Assembly: GCF_008329905.1 (NCBI RefSeq)
Contig: NZ_CP032155.1
Location: forward strand, 5,580,001-5,644,000
Source: Mycobacterium sp. ELW1
GTDB lineage: Bacteria > Actinomycetota > Actinomycetes > Mycobacteriales > Mycobacteriaceae
Direction: 5' to 3'
DNA length: 64,000 nt
Positions 34,495-42,705 of the stretch are shown piece by piece (within the stretch, counting starts at the first letter, position 1; each line of letters opens with the position of its first letter). Made by a program: the position numbers and the translations under genes. The notes beneath the pieces are model-generated. The model saw only the letters and a program-made list of their open reading frames with translations. It searched no databases and was not told the DNA's origin.

Positions 34495-36101
34495 TCAGCT
34501 TCCTGCTCGGGACAGGACGGCGATCTCGCCGGTCACCCCGTCCACTCGGACGACATCGCCGGTGTGCAGAACGCGGGTGCCGTTGCCCGTCCCGACCACA
34601 CAGGCGATGCCCAACTCGCGGGCGACGATGGCGCCATGGCTGGCAGGGCTGCCGATGTCGGTCACCAGCGCGCCGGCCAGCGATACTAGCGCCGTCCACC
34701 CCGGATCGACCATCTTGCAGACCAGCACTTCACCGTCGTCGAGGGTGTCTTCTGATTCGGCGTCGAGCACCACACGCACCATGCCCTCGAAAACCCCTGT
34801 GCCTGCCGGCGTTCCGCGCACCACCGCATCCTGACCGGTGATCGCGTCATCGGCCTCGATTGGATCCGGCATCCCGGTGAATACGGTGGGCACCTCGATG
34901 CGCCGGTACTCTTCACGCCGCGCCCGGCGGAACTCGACCAGTTCGCGCACATTCGACGGAAGCGGTGCCAGCAGCTCATCCACGGTCAGGTAGAACGCGT
35001 CATCCGGGCGATCGAGCTTTCCTGCGTCCACCAGGTCACGCCCCAGGCAGGTGGCGGCGGCCCGGCAACCGTCAATGGCGGCCAGGAAACCGGCCTTGCC
35101 CAACTCGACCGCTCTGACATGTGAACCCGTGAAGGACAGCAACTTCCGTAACATCACCCGTCGGAGCGGAGAGACGGTGGCGAGCAGCTCGGACTCGGCG
35201 CGCTGTCGTGCGGCGACCGCCCTCTGCACGCGCAGGCTCGGGCGTTCCTGTTCGGTCCGCCCGGCGTGCGCGGCCGCCGCACGCTTGACGGCATCGTGGT
35301 CCTCGCGCCATGAATGGCCTATGACGTTGCCCTCGTTGGGACCGTGAAATCCGTGCCGCGACAAGAACTCATCCATGCTCAGTCGACCCTGGCCGAGCGA
35401 CCAAACGTCGTCGGCAAGTTCGGTCTCGATCACACCGCCATATCCTGCGAGCAGGACTGGTACGAGATCGGCGCGCCCCATCTCGGTCACGATCGACTCC
35501 ACTCGGGATCGCAGCGCGTTAAGGATCATGCGGCTACGGACATGAACGCGCATCGTTGCGGTGAACCGCTGCACGGAGTCGGTGAGCAGCGTCTTGGCGT
35601 CGTCATGGTGACCGGGCAGTACAGTGCTGCGCCACCACGCCATTTGTCGCGCGTGGACGTCGCGCGCGGCTGCCCGGCTTCGCAACAACACCAGCGGGGT
35701 CTTGACGGCGACGACGGGTAGTCGTTTCGGATTGCTCTTGGTGGGGTGGCATCGGGGCGGACCGAACCCAGCAGGTCCCGTTCGAAGTCGTCGCCGGTCA
35801 TGCCGGGCAACAGGCCCGCCAGTTCCCGGGCACGGTCGACGTTCATTGCCTGCCTGCCGAAAAAACACGCCGTACTCCACTGGTTCGGGTCGTCGGGCAC
35901 GACCAGCGCCGACGCGGGCAGCACGCCGAAGTCATGGATCCCCGCTCTCGACGCGAATTCGACACCGGTTCCCCACAGCGACCAGCACAGCGGCGACAGG
36001 ATGTCAGGGGTCGCCTCACCGGCATTGGTCAGCGTCCAGAGCCGATTCGGTGCGCTCTCCCCTCGGGTCGGGTCCGTCAATACGGTGGTGATGCCGTTCA
36101 T
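34495..36101 (-). pseudogene. PEP-utilising phosphotransferase-like protein, frameshifted
   Basis: The N-terminal frame starts ATG 36101 (RLWTLTNAGEATPDILSPL, the substrate-domain opening seen in PEP-synthase and rifampin-phosphotransferase relatives). It shifts at the CCC run at 35716-35718 (minus strand); adding one C restores NDYPVVAVKTPLVLL and a frame through 34495. The restored protein is about 535 residues, has no ATP-grasp domain, and ends in a phosphohistidine domain (TDIGSPASHGAIVARELGIACVVG). It looks like the acceptor half complementing the PPDK-like ATP-grasp protein. The mutation or sequencing error leaves it broken as given. Confidence 0.8.
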
Positions 36102-36175
36102 GAGCCTCCCGGGGCCGGCGACAGGCGACTGTCAGCATGGATGCCTTCACACCCTACGGCATCAGTGTTGACGTT

Positions 36176-36191
36176 TGACAGTGAACTGCCA
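36176..36191. promoter_or_regulatory. Region B palindrome, copy 4
   Basis: TGACAGTGAACTGCCA lies between the divergent PEP-utilising gene (start 36101) and the F420 oxidoreductase (start 36271). One arm differs by a single base from the perfect palindrome. Confidence 0.72.
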
Positions 36192-36270
36192 TAATGTTGC
36201 AGCCCACGGCTCCGGTGTGGTCGGCCCACCTAGGATGTGACACCGGTGCGCTGAAATCGAGAGGTGCACA

Positions 36271-37190
36271 ATGCGATTCACTGTCTATCTGCCTAACTGC
36301 ATGCATGTCGCCGCCATCACCCAGCCGTGGGAGCACGACCTGGGGGGCCGGGACATCGCCAAAGTGGCGCAACGGGCCGAAGATCTGGGCTACTCCATGG
36401 TCTTTCTGCCCGAACACTTCTTCACACCTGCAGCGCACGTCGAGCTCTCCGGCAATCACTACTTCGACGCCACCACTGCCCAAGCCTTCATCGCTGGCGC
36501 CACCTCAACAATCACGCTCGGATCGATGGTCACCATCCTTCCGCTGCACAACCCGATCATCGCCGCCAAACAAATCGCGACGCTGGATTGGTTCAGCGGC
36601 GGGCGCGCACAAATCACTGTTGGCGTCGGCTGGCTCAAGGACGAATTCGATGCGATCGGCGTGCCGTTCACCAAACGCGGCCGGCTGACCGACGAATACC
36701 TCGAAGCGATGTTCGAGCTGTGGCACAGCGATTCGCCGAGCTACGACGGTGAATTCGTCAAGTTCGATGACATCGCGTTCGGACCCAAACCCATCTCCGC
36801 ACCGCGCCCGACGGTGTGGATGGGCGGCGACGCTGACGCGGTGCTGCGCCGGGCAGCGCGGTTCGGTGACGGTTGGGCGCCGTGGCTGACCAAGCCGGAC
36901 GAGTTACCCGCGAAACTGGATTACCTGCGCTCCCAACCCGGTTTCGACGACCGGCCCTTCTCGGTCTTCTATAGTCTGGCCGTCCTGTCCATCGGTCAGG
37001 AGCACACCATCGTCGACGACCCGAATGCGCAGTTCGGCCAGAGCGCTCAACAGGTCATCGACAACTGCAACATGTTGGCCGAACGCGGGTCACCGACACC
37101 TGGGTGAATCCGCCGCCGCTGAACGACTTCAACGCCTACCTGGACCACATGCAGTGGGTGGCCGAGGAGATCATCCCCAAGGTGGGCTGA
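36271..37190 (+). pseudogene. LLM-class F420-dependent oxidoreductase, C-terminal frameshift
   Basis: A luciferase-like (beta/alpha)8 protein: MVFLPEHFFTP, ITLGSMVTILPLHNPIIAAKQ, LDWFSGGRAQITVGVGWLKDEF and GPKPISAPRPTVWMGGDADA. These are typical of F420-dependent oxidoreductases. The frame stops at 37107. Restoring one G in the GGG at 37087-37089 continues as ERGVTDTWVNPPPLNDF to a stop at 37188-37190, the usual family C-terminus, for about 306 residues. The change removes only the last 34 residues, so partial function is conceivable. Confidence 0.82.
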
Positions 37191-37198
37191 ACCACAGG

Positions 37199-38377
37199 CT
37201 ATGCCGGCTTGATGTTCAGCGGGACCGCGCGCAGGCCCATTGTGCCCGTGGGCCAAGGCATCTCAGGTGACTTGTCGCCGGCCAGCGTGTACTCGGGAAT
37301 CCGGGTGTGCCACTCCTCGAGAATCAGCCGCAACTCCAACCGTGCCAGGTGGGAGCCCAGGCATCTGTGCGGGCCACGTCCGAACGCGAAGTGGACGGCC
37401 TTGGAGTCCGGTTGTACCTCGTCGGCGCCGGCATAGCGCCGGGGATCGCGGTCTGCACTCCCGTAGCTCAGCATGACCCTGGTGTCCTTCGGCACTACTC
37501 GGCCGGCCACCACGACCTCCTCGGTGGTGACGCGCGGGGCGAACGGGACGGGACCGTCGACCCGCAGCAAGTCCTCGATGAACCCCGGTATCACCGAGAA
37601 GTCATCGGCAATCCGCTGCCGCAGCTGAGGATCTGAAGCGAGCTTGGCCAACGCGAACCCGACGGCCGAGGTGACGGTGTCGAGGCCGGCCAGCACGAAC
37701 ATGAAGCACAGGCCGAGAATTTCGTTGTCGTTCATGCCGCCGTCGTCGGTGTCGTGGATCAACTGGGTGAGCATATCGCTGCCGGAGGTGTCCAACCGCC
37801 GCTCGGCGATGTGTTCGTTGAGGTAGGTGAAGAGCTCGAGCGCATAGGTGAGGACCTCGGGGGTCGGCTCACCGCTACCGGGGTCGGTGAATTGCAGGAT
37901 CGCGTCCTTCCAATGAACCAGCCTGTCGCGGTCTGCCATAGGCAGACCGAACAGAGTCAGGAACACCTGCGACGGGAACGGCGTGGCGAGATCGGCCACC
38001 ACTTCGCATTCGCCCTTCGCGACGATCGCGTCGATGAGTTCACCCGCTTGCCGACGCAGCTCGGGCTCACGCTCGGCCATTTTCTTGGGACTGAAGAACG
38101 GGTCAAGCATCCGGCGAAACCGCGTGTGGTCGGGCGGATCAATTGCAATGGGTACGAGGGGAACCGGGCTACCCAGCACATCGAAAGCCTTTGCCGAGGA
38201 GAAAATCTGCGGCCTCTTGGCCGCGAATTCCACCGCCTCGGCACTGGTGAGCACGATCTCCTCGCCGGACAAGACGGCTTCGCCCGCTTCGCGCAGTTCC
38301 CGCCACGCGCGGGAGCGGTCGTCGGTGAACGGCAGGTCATTGATGTTCAGGGTGCCGTTTACGCTGAGCTCGGTCAT
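37199..38377 (-). CDS. Cytochrome P450 with DxxR instead of ExxR
   Basis: A 392-residue P450: I-helix AGLDT at about 230-234 and heme loop FGRGPHRCLGSHLARLE with cysteine near 339. The K-helix motif reads EDLLRVDGP, so the position of the near-invariant ExxR glutamate is aspartate (codons GAG GAC TTG CTG CGG checked). ATG 38377 is preferred over an in-frame upstream codon because it matches typical P450 length. A region B palindrome lies 54 bp upstream, and the TetR gene is divergent. It is convergent with the frameshifted F420 oxidoreductase. Confidence 0.93.
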   Translation of the reverse strand: MTELSVNGTLNINDLPFTDDRSRAWRELREAGEAVLSGEEIVLTSAEAVEFAAKRPQIFSSAKAFDVLGSPVPLVPIAIDPPDHTRFRRMLDPFFSPKKMAEREPELRRQAGELIDAIVAKGECEVVADLATPFPSQVFLTLFGLPMADRDRLVHWKDAILQFTDPGSGEPTPEVLTYALELFTYLNEHIAERRLDTSGSDMLTQLIHDTDDGGMNDNEILGLCFMFVLAGLDTVTSAVGFALAKLASDPQLRQRIADDFSVIPGFIEDLLRVDGPVPFAPRVTTEEVVVAGRVVPKDTRVMLSYGSADRDPRRYAGADEVQPDSKAVHFAFGRGPHRCLGSHLARLELRLILEEWHTRIPEYTLAGDKSPEMPWPTGTMGLRAVPLNIKPA

Positions 38378-38430
38378 ATCGGTGGAGGATCCTCTCACGT
38401 GGGGCCATACTGACGATCCAGAAGAATATG

Positions 38431-38446
38431 TGACAGTTCACTGTCA
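38431..38446. promoter_or_regulatory. Region B palindrome, copy 5
   Basis: TGACAGTTCACTGTCA, a perfect inverted repeat, lies between the divergent P450 (38377) and TetR (38550) starts. This is the classical position for an autoregulated TetR operator. Confidence 0.8.
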
Positions 38447-38549
38447 CATGTGCGAAAGTATCGTCGTCGCGACGAGCGGTGTCAACGATGTGCCGATACC
38501 CGCTCTCGTTGTAATGTCAGAACAGCGGACACGGCCAGGAGGTTTGCAG

Positions 38550-39140
38550 ATGGCACGGGGTGACCGTTCGCCACGAAATGAGCATGCGGACCGAACCCGG
38601 ATGGCACTGCTGGAGGCAGCACTGAATCTGTTCAGCGCCAACGGCTATGACGAGACGACGACGGACGAGATCGCTGCAAGTGCAGGCGTCTCGCCCCGGA
38701 CGTTCTTCCGGTACTTCCCGACCAAGGAATCGGTGCTGTTCTTCGGTGAATACGACTTCATCGACGCCGTCAGCGGCGTGTACCTCGCGCAGCCGGACGG
38801 CGCATCCGACTTCGAGGCGCTGGCGAACTCATTCGCGTTGCTTGCGCCGGGGCTCAAGCGCATCCGCAAGCGGATCGCGCAGTACCACGAGGCCGTGGCG
38901 TCGTCGCTGGTGTTGCTCGGGAGGGAGCGCAGGAATCACGAGGCCAACGCAGAGACGGTGGCGAAGGTGATCGCGCAGCGACGCCGCCTGCCCACGCCGG
39001 ACAGCGAATGCCGACTGCTCGCATCAGTCGGCATGCTGCTCGTGGAGCGCGCACTCAACCAGTGGTTGGCGACGCCGGGCCGCGCCCTCGACGACATCAT
39101 CCGCCAGGAGTTCGCCGCGCTGCCTGCGGTCCTGAAATAG
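38550..39140 (+). CDS. TetR family regulator, probable regulator of region B
   Basis: A 196-residue TetR protein. The N-terminal HTH runs from MALLEAALNLFSANGYDETTTDEIAASAGVSPRTFFRYFPTKESV (residues about 18-60), followed by a helical ligand domain. The ATG at 38550 follows AGGAGG; an ATG 36 bases upstream is possible but lacks a site. It is divergent from the P450 with a perfect palindrome between, and it is the only regulator in the 24-42 kb stretch, so it is the natural candidate for binding all six copies. Its stop abuts that of the convergent AveC-like gene. Confidence 0.9.
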   Translation: MARGDRSPRNEHADRTRMALLEAALNLFSANGYDETTTDEIAASAGVSPRTFFRYFPTKESVLFFGEYDFIDAVSGVYLAQPDGASDFEALANSFALLAPGLKRIRKRIAQYHEAVASSLVLLGRERRNHEANAETVAKVIAQRRRLPTPDSECRLLASVGMLLVERALNQWLATPGRALDDIIRQEFAALPAVLK

Positions 39141-40181
39141 CTACCGGTCGTCGAACCGGGTGCCGTCCGGACAGGCGCGAGGAGTGTCCGGTCCGCAGTA
39201 CTGCGTGCGCAAATAGGTCGGGTAGGTCTCGGTGGGTCCGGCATAGAGACCGGCGAGGTTCACCGGCAGGTCATACACGCCGATCGCCACCACGTGCAGG
39301 AACCCGGTGACCGCCAGCACTCGGAGCAGTCCTTTGGTTCGATTGCCCACCGAGCCCAGCGTCTCCACACCCGCCTCGACCCGGATCTGCCCGGCGCGGT
39401 TCCGGAAGAACATCAGGGCACCGCTGCTGCTGAGCACCAGGGACCACAGAATCGGGCCGTACACCGGCAGCTGGACGGTCTGCCCGGCCCACAGCGTGAC
39501 GCCGGGGACCGATGCGGGATAGGCAACCAATCCGTGATGCACCGCGAAGATCTCGAGTGGAAATTCGATGACATACACCGCCAACCAACCGCAGCAGAAC
39601 GTGCGGACCGGCCCTAGCGTCGGCCACTGACGGCGGGCGCGGCCCATGGCCCATCGCGCGATCGAACCCATCGCCAGCGGCATCCAGATGTAGATCATGC
39701 CGATCATCAGCACCGGTTCGGCCATCAACCGACTGCCGGGGCTGAGCGAACCTGGCACGTTCTCCATCCAGTTACCGAAGTTGACCAGGCCGGCGTTGTA
39801 GAACAGCACCGGTTGAAACCAGTTGATCAGCGGGTCGTGCCACCACGCGATTGTCGACCCGATCACGACGGCGGCCTCGACGCAGAGCTGCCGCTCACGC
39901 AGACTCTTGCGGACGACGTAGACGATCGCGACCAGTGCCAGTGTCGGGCAGACAATCTGGAAGGCGGTCATCGCGAATCGGGTGCCCCCAGGGATCGGAT
40001 CGGGACCCGGGTTCACCGGCGACGCATTTCCCGACACGATCCACGAGATGTACACGTAAGCCGCGACCAGCACGCACACCGCGCCCACACTCGACCAGAA
40101 AAGCACCGGCCGAAGGGTTTTGGGCGATGCGGATACTACAGCGGTCGACTTGGTGCGGTTAGGACTCTTCAGTTCGGTCAC
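39141..40181 (-). CDS. AveC-like (spirocyclase family) membrane protein
   Basis: A 346-residue integral membrane protein with about seven hydrophobic segments (for example VLFWSSVGAVCVLVAAYVYI, FQIVCPTLALVAIVYVV, MLIGMIYIW-like and LAVTGFLHVVAIGVYDLPV). Conserved polar motifs include STIAWWHDPLINWFQP and NFGNWMENVPG. The pattern fits the AveC family, named for the avermectin spiroketal-forming protein; mycobacterial members have no known function. The region B palindrome at 40214 lies 33 bp upstream of its start. Confidence 0.75.
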   Translation of the reverse strand: MTELKSPNRTKSTAVVSASPKTLRPVLFWSSVGAVCVLVAAYVYISWIVSGNASPVNPGPDPIPGGTRFAMTAFQIVCPTLALVAIVYVVRKSLRERQLCVEAAVVIGSTIAWWHDPLINWFQPVLFYNAGLVNFGNWMENVPGSLSPGSRLMAEPVLMIGMIYIWMPLAMGSIARWAMGRARRQWPTLGPVRTFCCGWLAVYVIEFPLEIFAVHHGLVAYPASVPGVTLWAGQTVQLPVYGPILWSLVLSSSGALMFFRNRAGQIRVEAGVETLGSVGNRTKGLLRVLAVTGFLHVVAIGVYDLPVNLAGLYAGPTETYPTYLRTQYCGPDTPRACPDGTRFDDR

Positions 40182-40213
40182 TGCAACGCCTTCCTGGCAA
40201 TGTCCTAATAAGA

Positions 40214-40229
40214 TGGCAGTTCACTGTCA
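40214..40229. promoter_or_regulatory. Region B palindrome, copy 6
   Basis: TGGCAGTTCACTGTCA, one base from perfect symmetry, lies 33 bp upstream of the AveC-like start at 40181 and just after the end of the kinase gene at 40247. Confidence 0.75.
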
Positions 40230-40246
40230 TAGTGTCAACGGCGCGA

Positions 40247-41431
40247 CTACCGATAGCGTTCGTTCATCAACGCCGCGGTCTGCAGGTCGTCGACTGCCAC
40301 GCATGCCCGGCGAAACGCGGCGTCGGTGTTCTTCTGCTCCTGAAGGCCAGGCCAGTTGACGGTCATCGCCGTCGCATCCCAGGCCTCGGCCGTGAAGAGC
40401 CGATACTGATCGAACGCGACATCGTTGCTCGGAACAGCATCGACGCCCCCGGCCCGCAGGCCGTCGAGGTAGCGCGCGATCAACTCCCGCTCGTGTGTGC
40501 GACGCAGCTCTGGCTCCAGCCCGGTGGTCATCCAGTAGGACACCTCTCTCAACCCCGGACCGCGCCAGATTACCTGCCAGTCTAGAAGACCTGAACGACC
40601 ATCCGGCCACGCGAACGTGTTACCGAGATGAGAGTCGCCGTGCAACAAAGTCAACGGCCCAGCCTCGAATTCCCGGTAGTACGCCTCGGCATGGCGGTCG
40701 AGGGCGGCGCAGACGGCGCGCACCGCGGGCGTCACCTCGAGCCGATCCCGACGCAGCGCGCCCCGGCGACCGCGCGCATAAAACAGTTTGAGCATGCCGT
40801 ATCCCGTTCGGGTACTCCAGGTTCGGACCCACGACAGGTCACCGAGCAGCCGTGGACTTTCCCAAAACTGCGCGTGCAGAGTCGCGAACGCGTCGACAAG
40901 GCCTTGGGCATGCGCCAGGTCGCACCGATCGGCCAACGCATACGGTCGCCCGCCGGCGGCGACGATGTCGTCGAGCACGATCAGAAACCGGGCCCCGGCG
41001 CCGGCGTGGGCGTACCAGGCATGCGGCGCAACCCCGTTCAGGTCGTCCGCCGCCTGGTTGTAGAAACGTGCCTCGTTGACGGCCATCCCCAGAGTCGCCA
41101 CCATCGTGCGATTCTTCACCGACAGTGGGGTGCTTTTGGCGAACAGCTGCGCGGGGAGTCCCGCCGCTACCCCCACGTCATCCCAGTCGACAGCAAGCCG
41201 CCGCCGATCGGTCGTGCCCGTTGTGCCGTCGAGTGGTGAAACCCGCTGCGCCACAGCGCCCGATGCGCCGCCTACGTGTTTAGTCAGCCATTCGGCCGTT
41301 ACTTCGGCGGACGCGGACGGCCTTGCCCCCGGGAGCTTCGGCAGCACAGCCGCCACCAATGAGCCCGCTGCCTTGACGTTGGTTCTCGCACTGCGCCGGC
41401 GCGCCCGAGCCGCCACACCTGAGTTCTCCAT
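40247..41431 (-). CDS. APH-family phosphotransferase
   Basis: A 394-residue APH-superfamily protein. The catalytic loop is TLLHGDSHLGNTF and the metal-binding motif is SGLLDWQVIWRGPGLREVSY. It resembles the 24405-25517 kinase in layout, with a basic 20-residue N-terminal extension (RARRRSARTNVK). A hydroxy-acyl-CoA or alcohol kinase role is inference from context. It is divergent from the second AveC-like gene with an AT-rich spacer that has no region B palindrome, so it may be regulated separately. Confidence 0.85.
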   Translation of the reverse strand: MENSGVAARARRRSARTNVKAAGSLVAAVLPKLPGARPSASAEVTAEWLTKHVGGASGAVAQRVSPLDGTTGTTDRRRLAVDWDDVGVAAGLPAQLFAKSTPLSVKNRTMVATLGMAVNEARFYNQAADDLNGVAPHAWYAHAGAGARFLIVLDDIVAAGGRPYALADRCDLAHAQGLVDAFATLHAQFWESPRLLGDLSWVRTWSTRTGYGMLKLFYARGRRGALRRDRLEVTPAVRAVCAALDRHAEAYYREFEAGPLTLLHGDSHLGNTFAWPDGRSGLLDWQVIWRGPGLREVSYWMTTGLEPELRRTHERELIARYLDGLRAGGVDAVPSNDVAFDQYRLFTAEAWDATAMTVNWPGLQEQKNTDAAFRRACVAVDDLQTAALMNERYR

Positions 41432-41560
41432 GGCATTCGCCTTCGTCGCAATATTCGTGACAAACTAACTATAGTAAACTAGGTTATACAAGTAGATAAC
41501 GAAGCCGCTACGTTATTCCGGTCGTCATCATTTCTTGATTTCGTGCGACGAGAGGCAAAG

Positions 41561-42475
41561 ATGCCGATAACCGCCACCGGCTTGGTGCCACCGGCCACCC
41601 TCAATCCGTCCGGCGTGTGGTTCTTCAATTGGGTCATTCCCATCGGCGGCAGCATCCTCATCGTGCTTGCGATCGCCGACGCTGTCCGCCGTCGTCGTTT
41701 GACCTGGGGCTTCCTCTTCTTGTTCAACAGCCTCGCCGTGTACTGGATGGAGACCATCGGCGACTGGGGGCAAATGCTCTTCTACAGCCCGACATTCGCC
41801 GAACATCATCTGCTCGAGTGGCTGCCCCTCAAGACCCCACACGACCCGCTGTTCATGCCATTCGCCTACGCGATGTACTGGGGAGTGCATGCCCTGCTGG
41901 TGTTATGGCTAAGCCAGTGGGTGGCGTCGAAGTTCGGCTGGAGCATGCTGAAATCGATGGTGATACTTGCGATCCCAGTGAACTACATCTGGGACTTCAT
42001 CGTCGAGGGGGCGGCCACCGCGATGGGCTGGTGGACCTACGATCCCGGCATCGGGCCGGTGCTGGAGTGGAGCAACGGAGGCCGCATCACGCTGCTCTGG
42101 ACCGTCGGCATCATGTGCACATGGCCAAACCTGATCGCCTACTGGGCAGGCAAGCCCCCGATTCGCGGGCTGAACCACTTCGAGCGATTCTGCCGACTAG
42201 ACCGCTTCACGGTGCCCAAGCCGCCGCCGAGTTCATTGAGCGATCCCACTGGCACAGTTGTGGGTGCCGTTGCCACCATGGAGGCCCGACAGACCAAGCA
42301 GCAGCAGTTCGATGATTACCTGAATTACGAGGTCACGATTCCGCGCTGGCGTTTCGAGCTGATGCGACTCGGCGCCTGGTTCGTCGTCTTTCAGATCAGC
42401 TTCTTTGTGTTCCTGGTCCTGCCGCTGGTGATCATGCGCTGGGCGACTGGTGCCGAGAGCCCCTACATCCCCTGA
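41561..42475 (+). CDS. Second AveC-like membrane protein
   Basis: A 304-residue protein with about six or seven hydrophobic segments: IGGSILIVLAIADAV, WGFLFLFNSLAVYWMETIGDW, VHALLVLWLSQWVASKFGW, SMVILAIPVNYIWDFIVEGA and WFVVFQISFFVFLVLPLVIM. The MEGT-like motifs METIGDWGQMLFYS and NYIWDFIVEG parallel the WHDPLINW and NWMENV regions of the other AveC-like protein, so both belong to one broad family. The ATG at 41561 follows AGAGG. A 50-residue membrane protein is encoded 15 bases after its stop. Confidence 0.72.
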   Translation: MPITATGLVPPATLNPSGVWFFNWVIPIGGSILIVLAIADAVRRRRLTWGFLFLFNSLAVYWMETIGDWGQMLFYSPTFAEHHLLEWLPLKTPHDPLFMPFAYAMYWGVHALLVLWLSQWVASKFGWSMLKSMVILAIPVNYIWDFIVEGAATAMGWWTYDPGIGPVLEWSNGGRITLLWTVGIMCTWPNLIAYWAGKPPIRGLNHFERFCRLDRFTVPKPPPSSLSDPTGTVVGAVATMEARQTKQQQFDDYLNYEVTIPRWRFELMRLGAWFVVFQISFFVFLVLPLVIMRWATGAESPYIP

Positions 42476-42490
42476 ACCCAAGGAGCCGGC

Positions 42491-42643
42491 ATGAAAGATC
42501 TTCCACCTGAGTTTTTCCTTCCCCCGCAGACCAACTCCGCACTGTGGCAGGAGACCATCAAGCTCGTCGCGGGCTGCGTGGCTTTCATCGTGATCCTCGG
42601 CATCGTCGTCGCACTAACACAGGGCATCGTAGTCGAGGGGTGA
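42491..42643 (+). CDS. Small single-span membrane protein, 50 residues
   Basis: ATG at 42491 follows AAGGAGCCGGC, an excellent ribosome-binding site. The protein has a soluble N-terminus (KDLPPEFFLPPQTNSALWQE), one transmembrane helix (LVAGCVAFIVILGIVVAL) and a short tail. It lies 15 bases after the AveC-like stop, so it is most likely a partner subunit. No known family comes to mind; the coupling and clean composition make it a real gene. Confidence 0.75.
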   Translation: MKDLPPEFFLPPQTNSALWQETIKLVAGCVAFIVILGIVVALTQGIVVEG

Positions 42644-42671
42644 GGCCTCGCGGTCAGGCGCCCGGCTCATC

Positions 42672-42685
42672 TAACATGAGTGTCA
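42672..42685. promoter_or_regulatory. Region C palindrome, candidate copy
   Basis: TAACATGAGTGTCA, within TCTAACATGAGTGTCAC, is nearly identical (two mismatches over 19 bases) to the reverse complement of the element at 53850-53868. It lies 20 bp before the dioxygenase ATG. Confidence 0.55.
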
Positions 42686-42705
42686 CTTCTGCAGGAGGTG
42701 AGGAC

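Noticed and set aside
36121-36140. Possible extra half-site (ACTGTCAG) near the region B palindrome at 36176
   Set aside because: Only one arm matches and the second is absent; a 7-base match is expected by chance.
41460-41505. AT-rich repeat-like AACTAAC / AACTAGG stretch between kinase and AveC-like gene
   Set aside because: Likely promoter DNA, but the repeat is imperfect and shared with no other promoter, so no operator is called.
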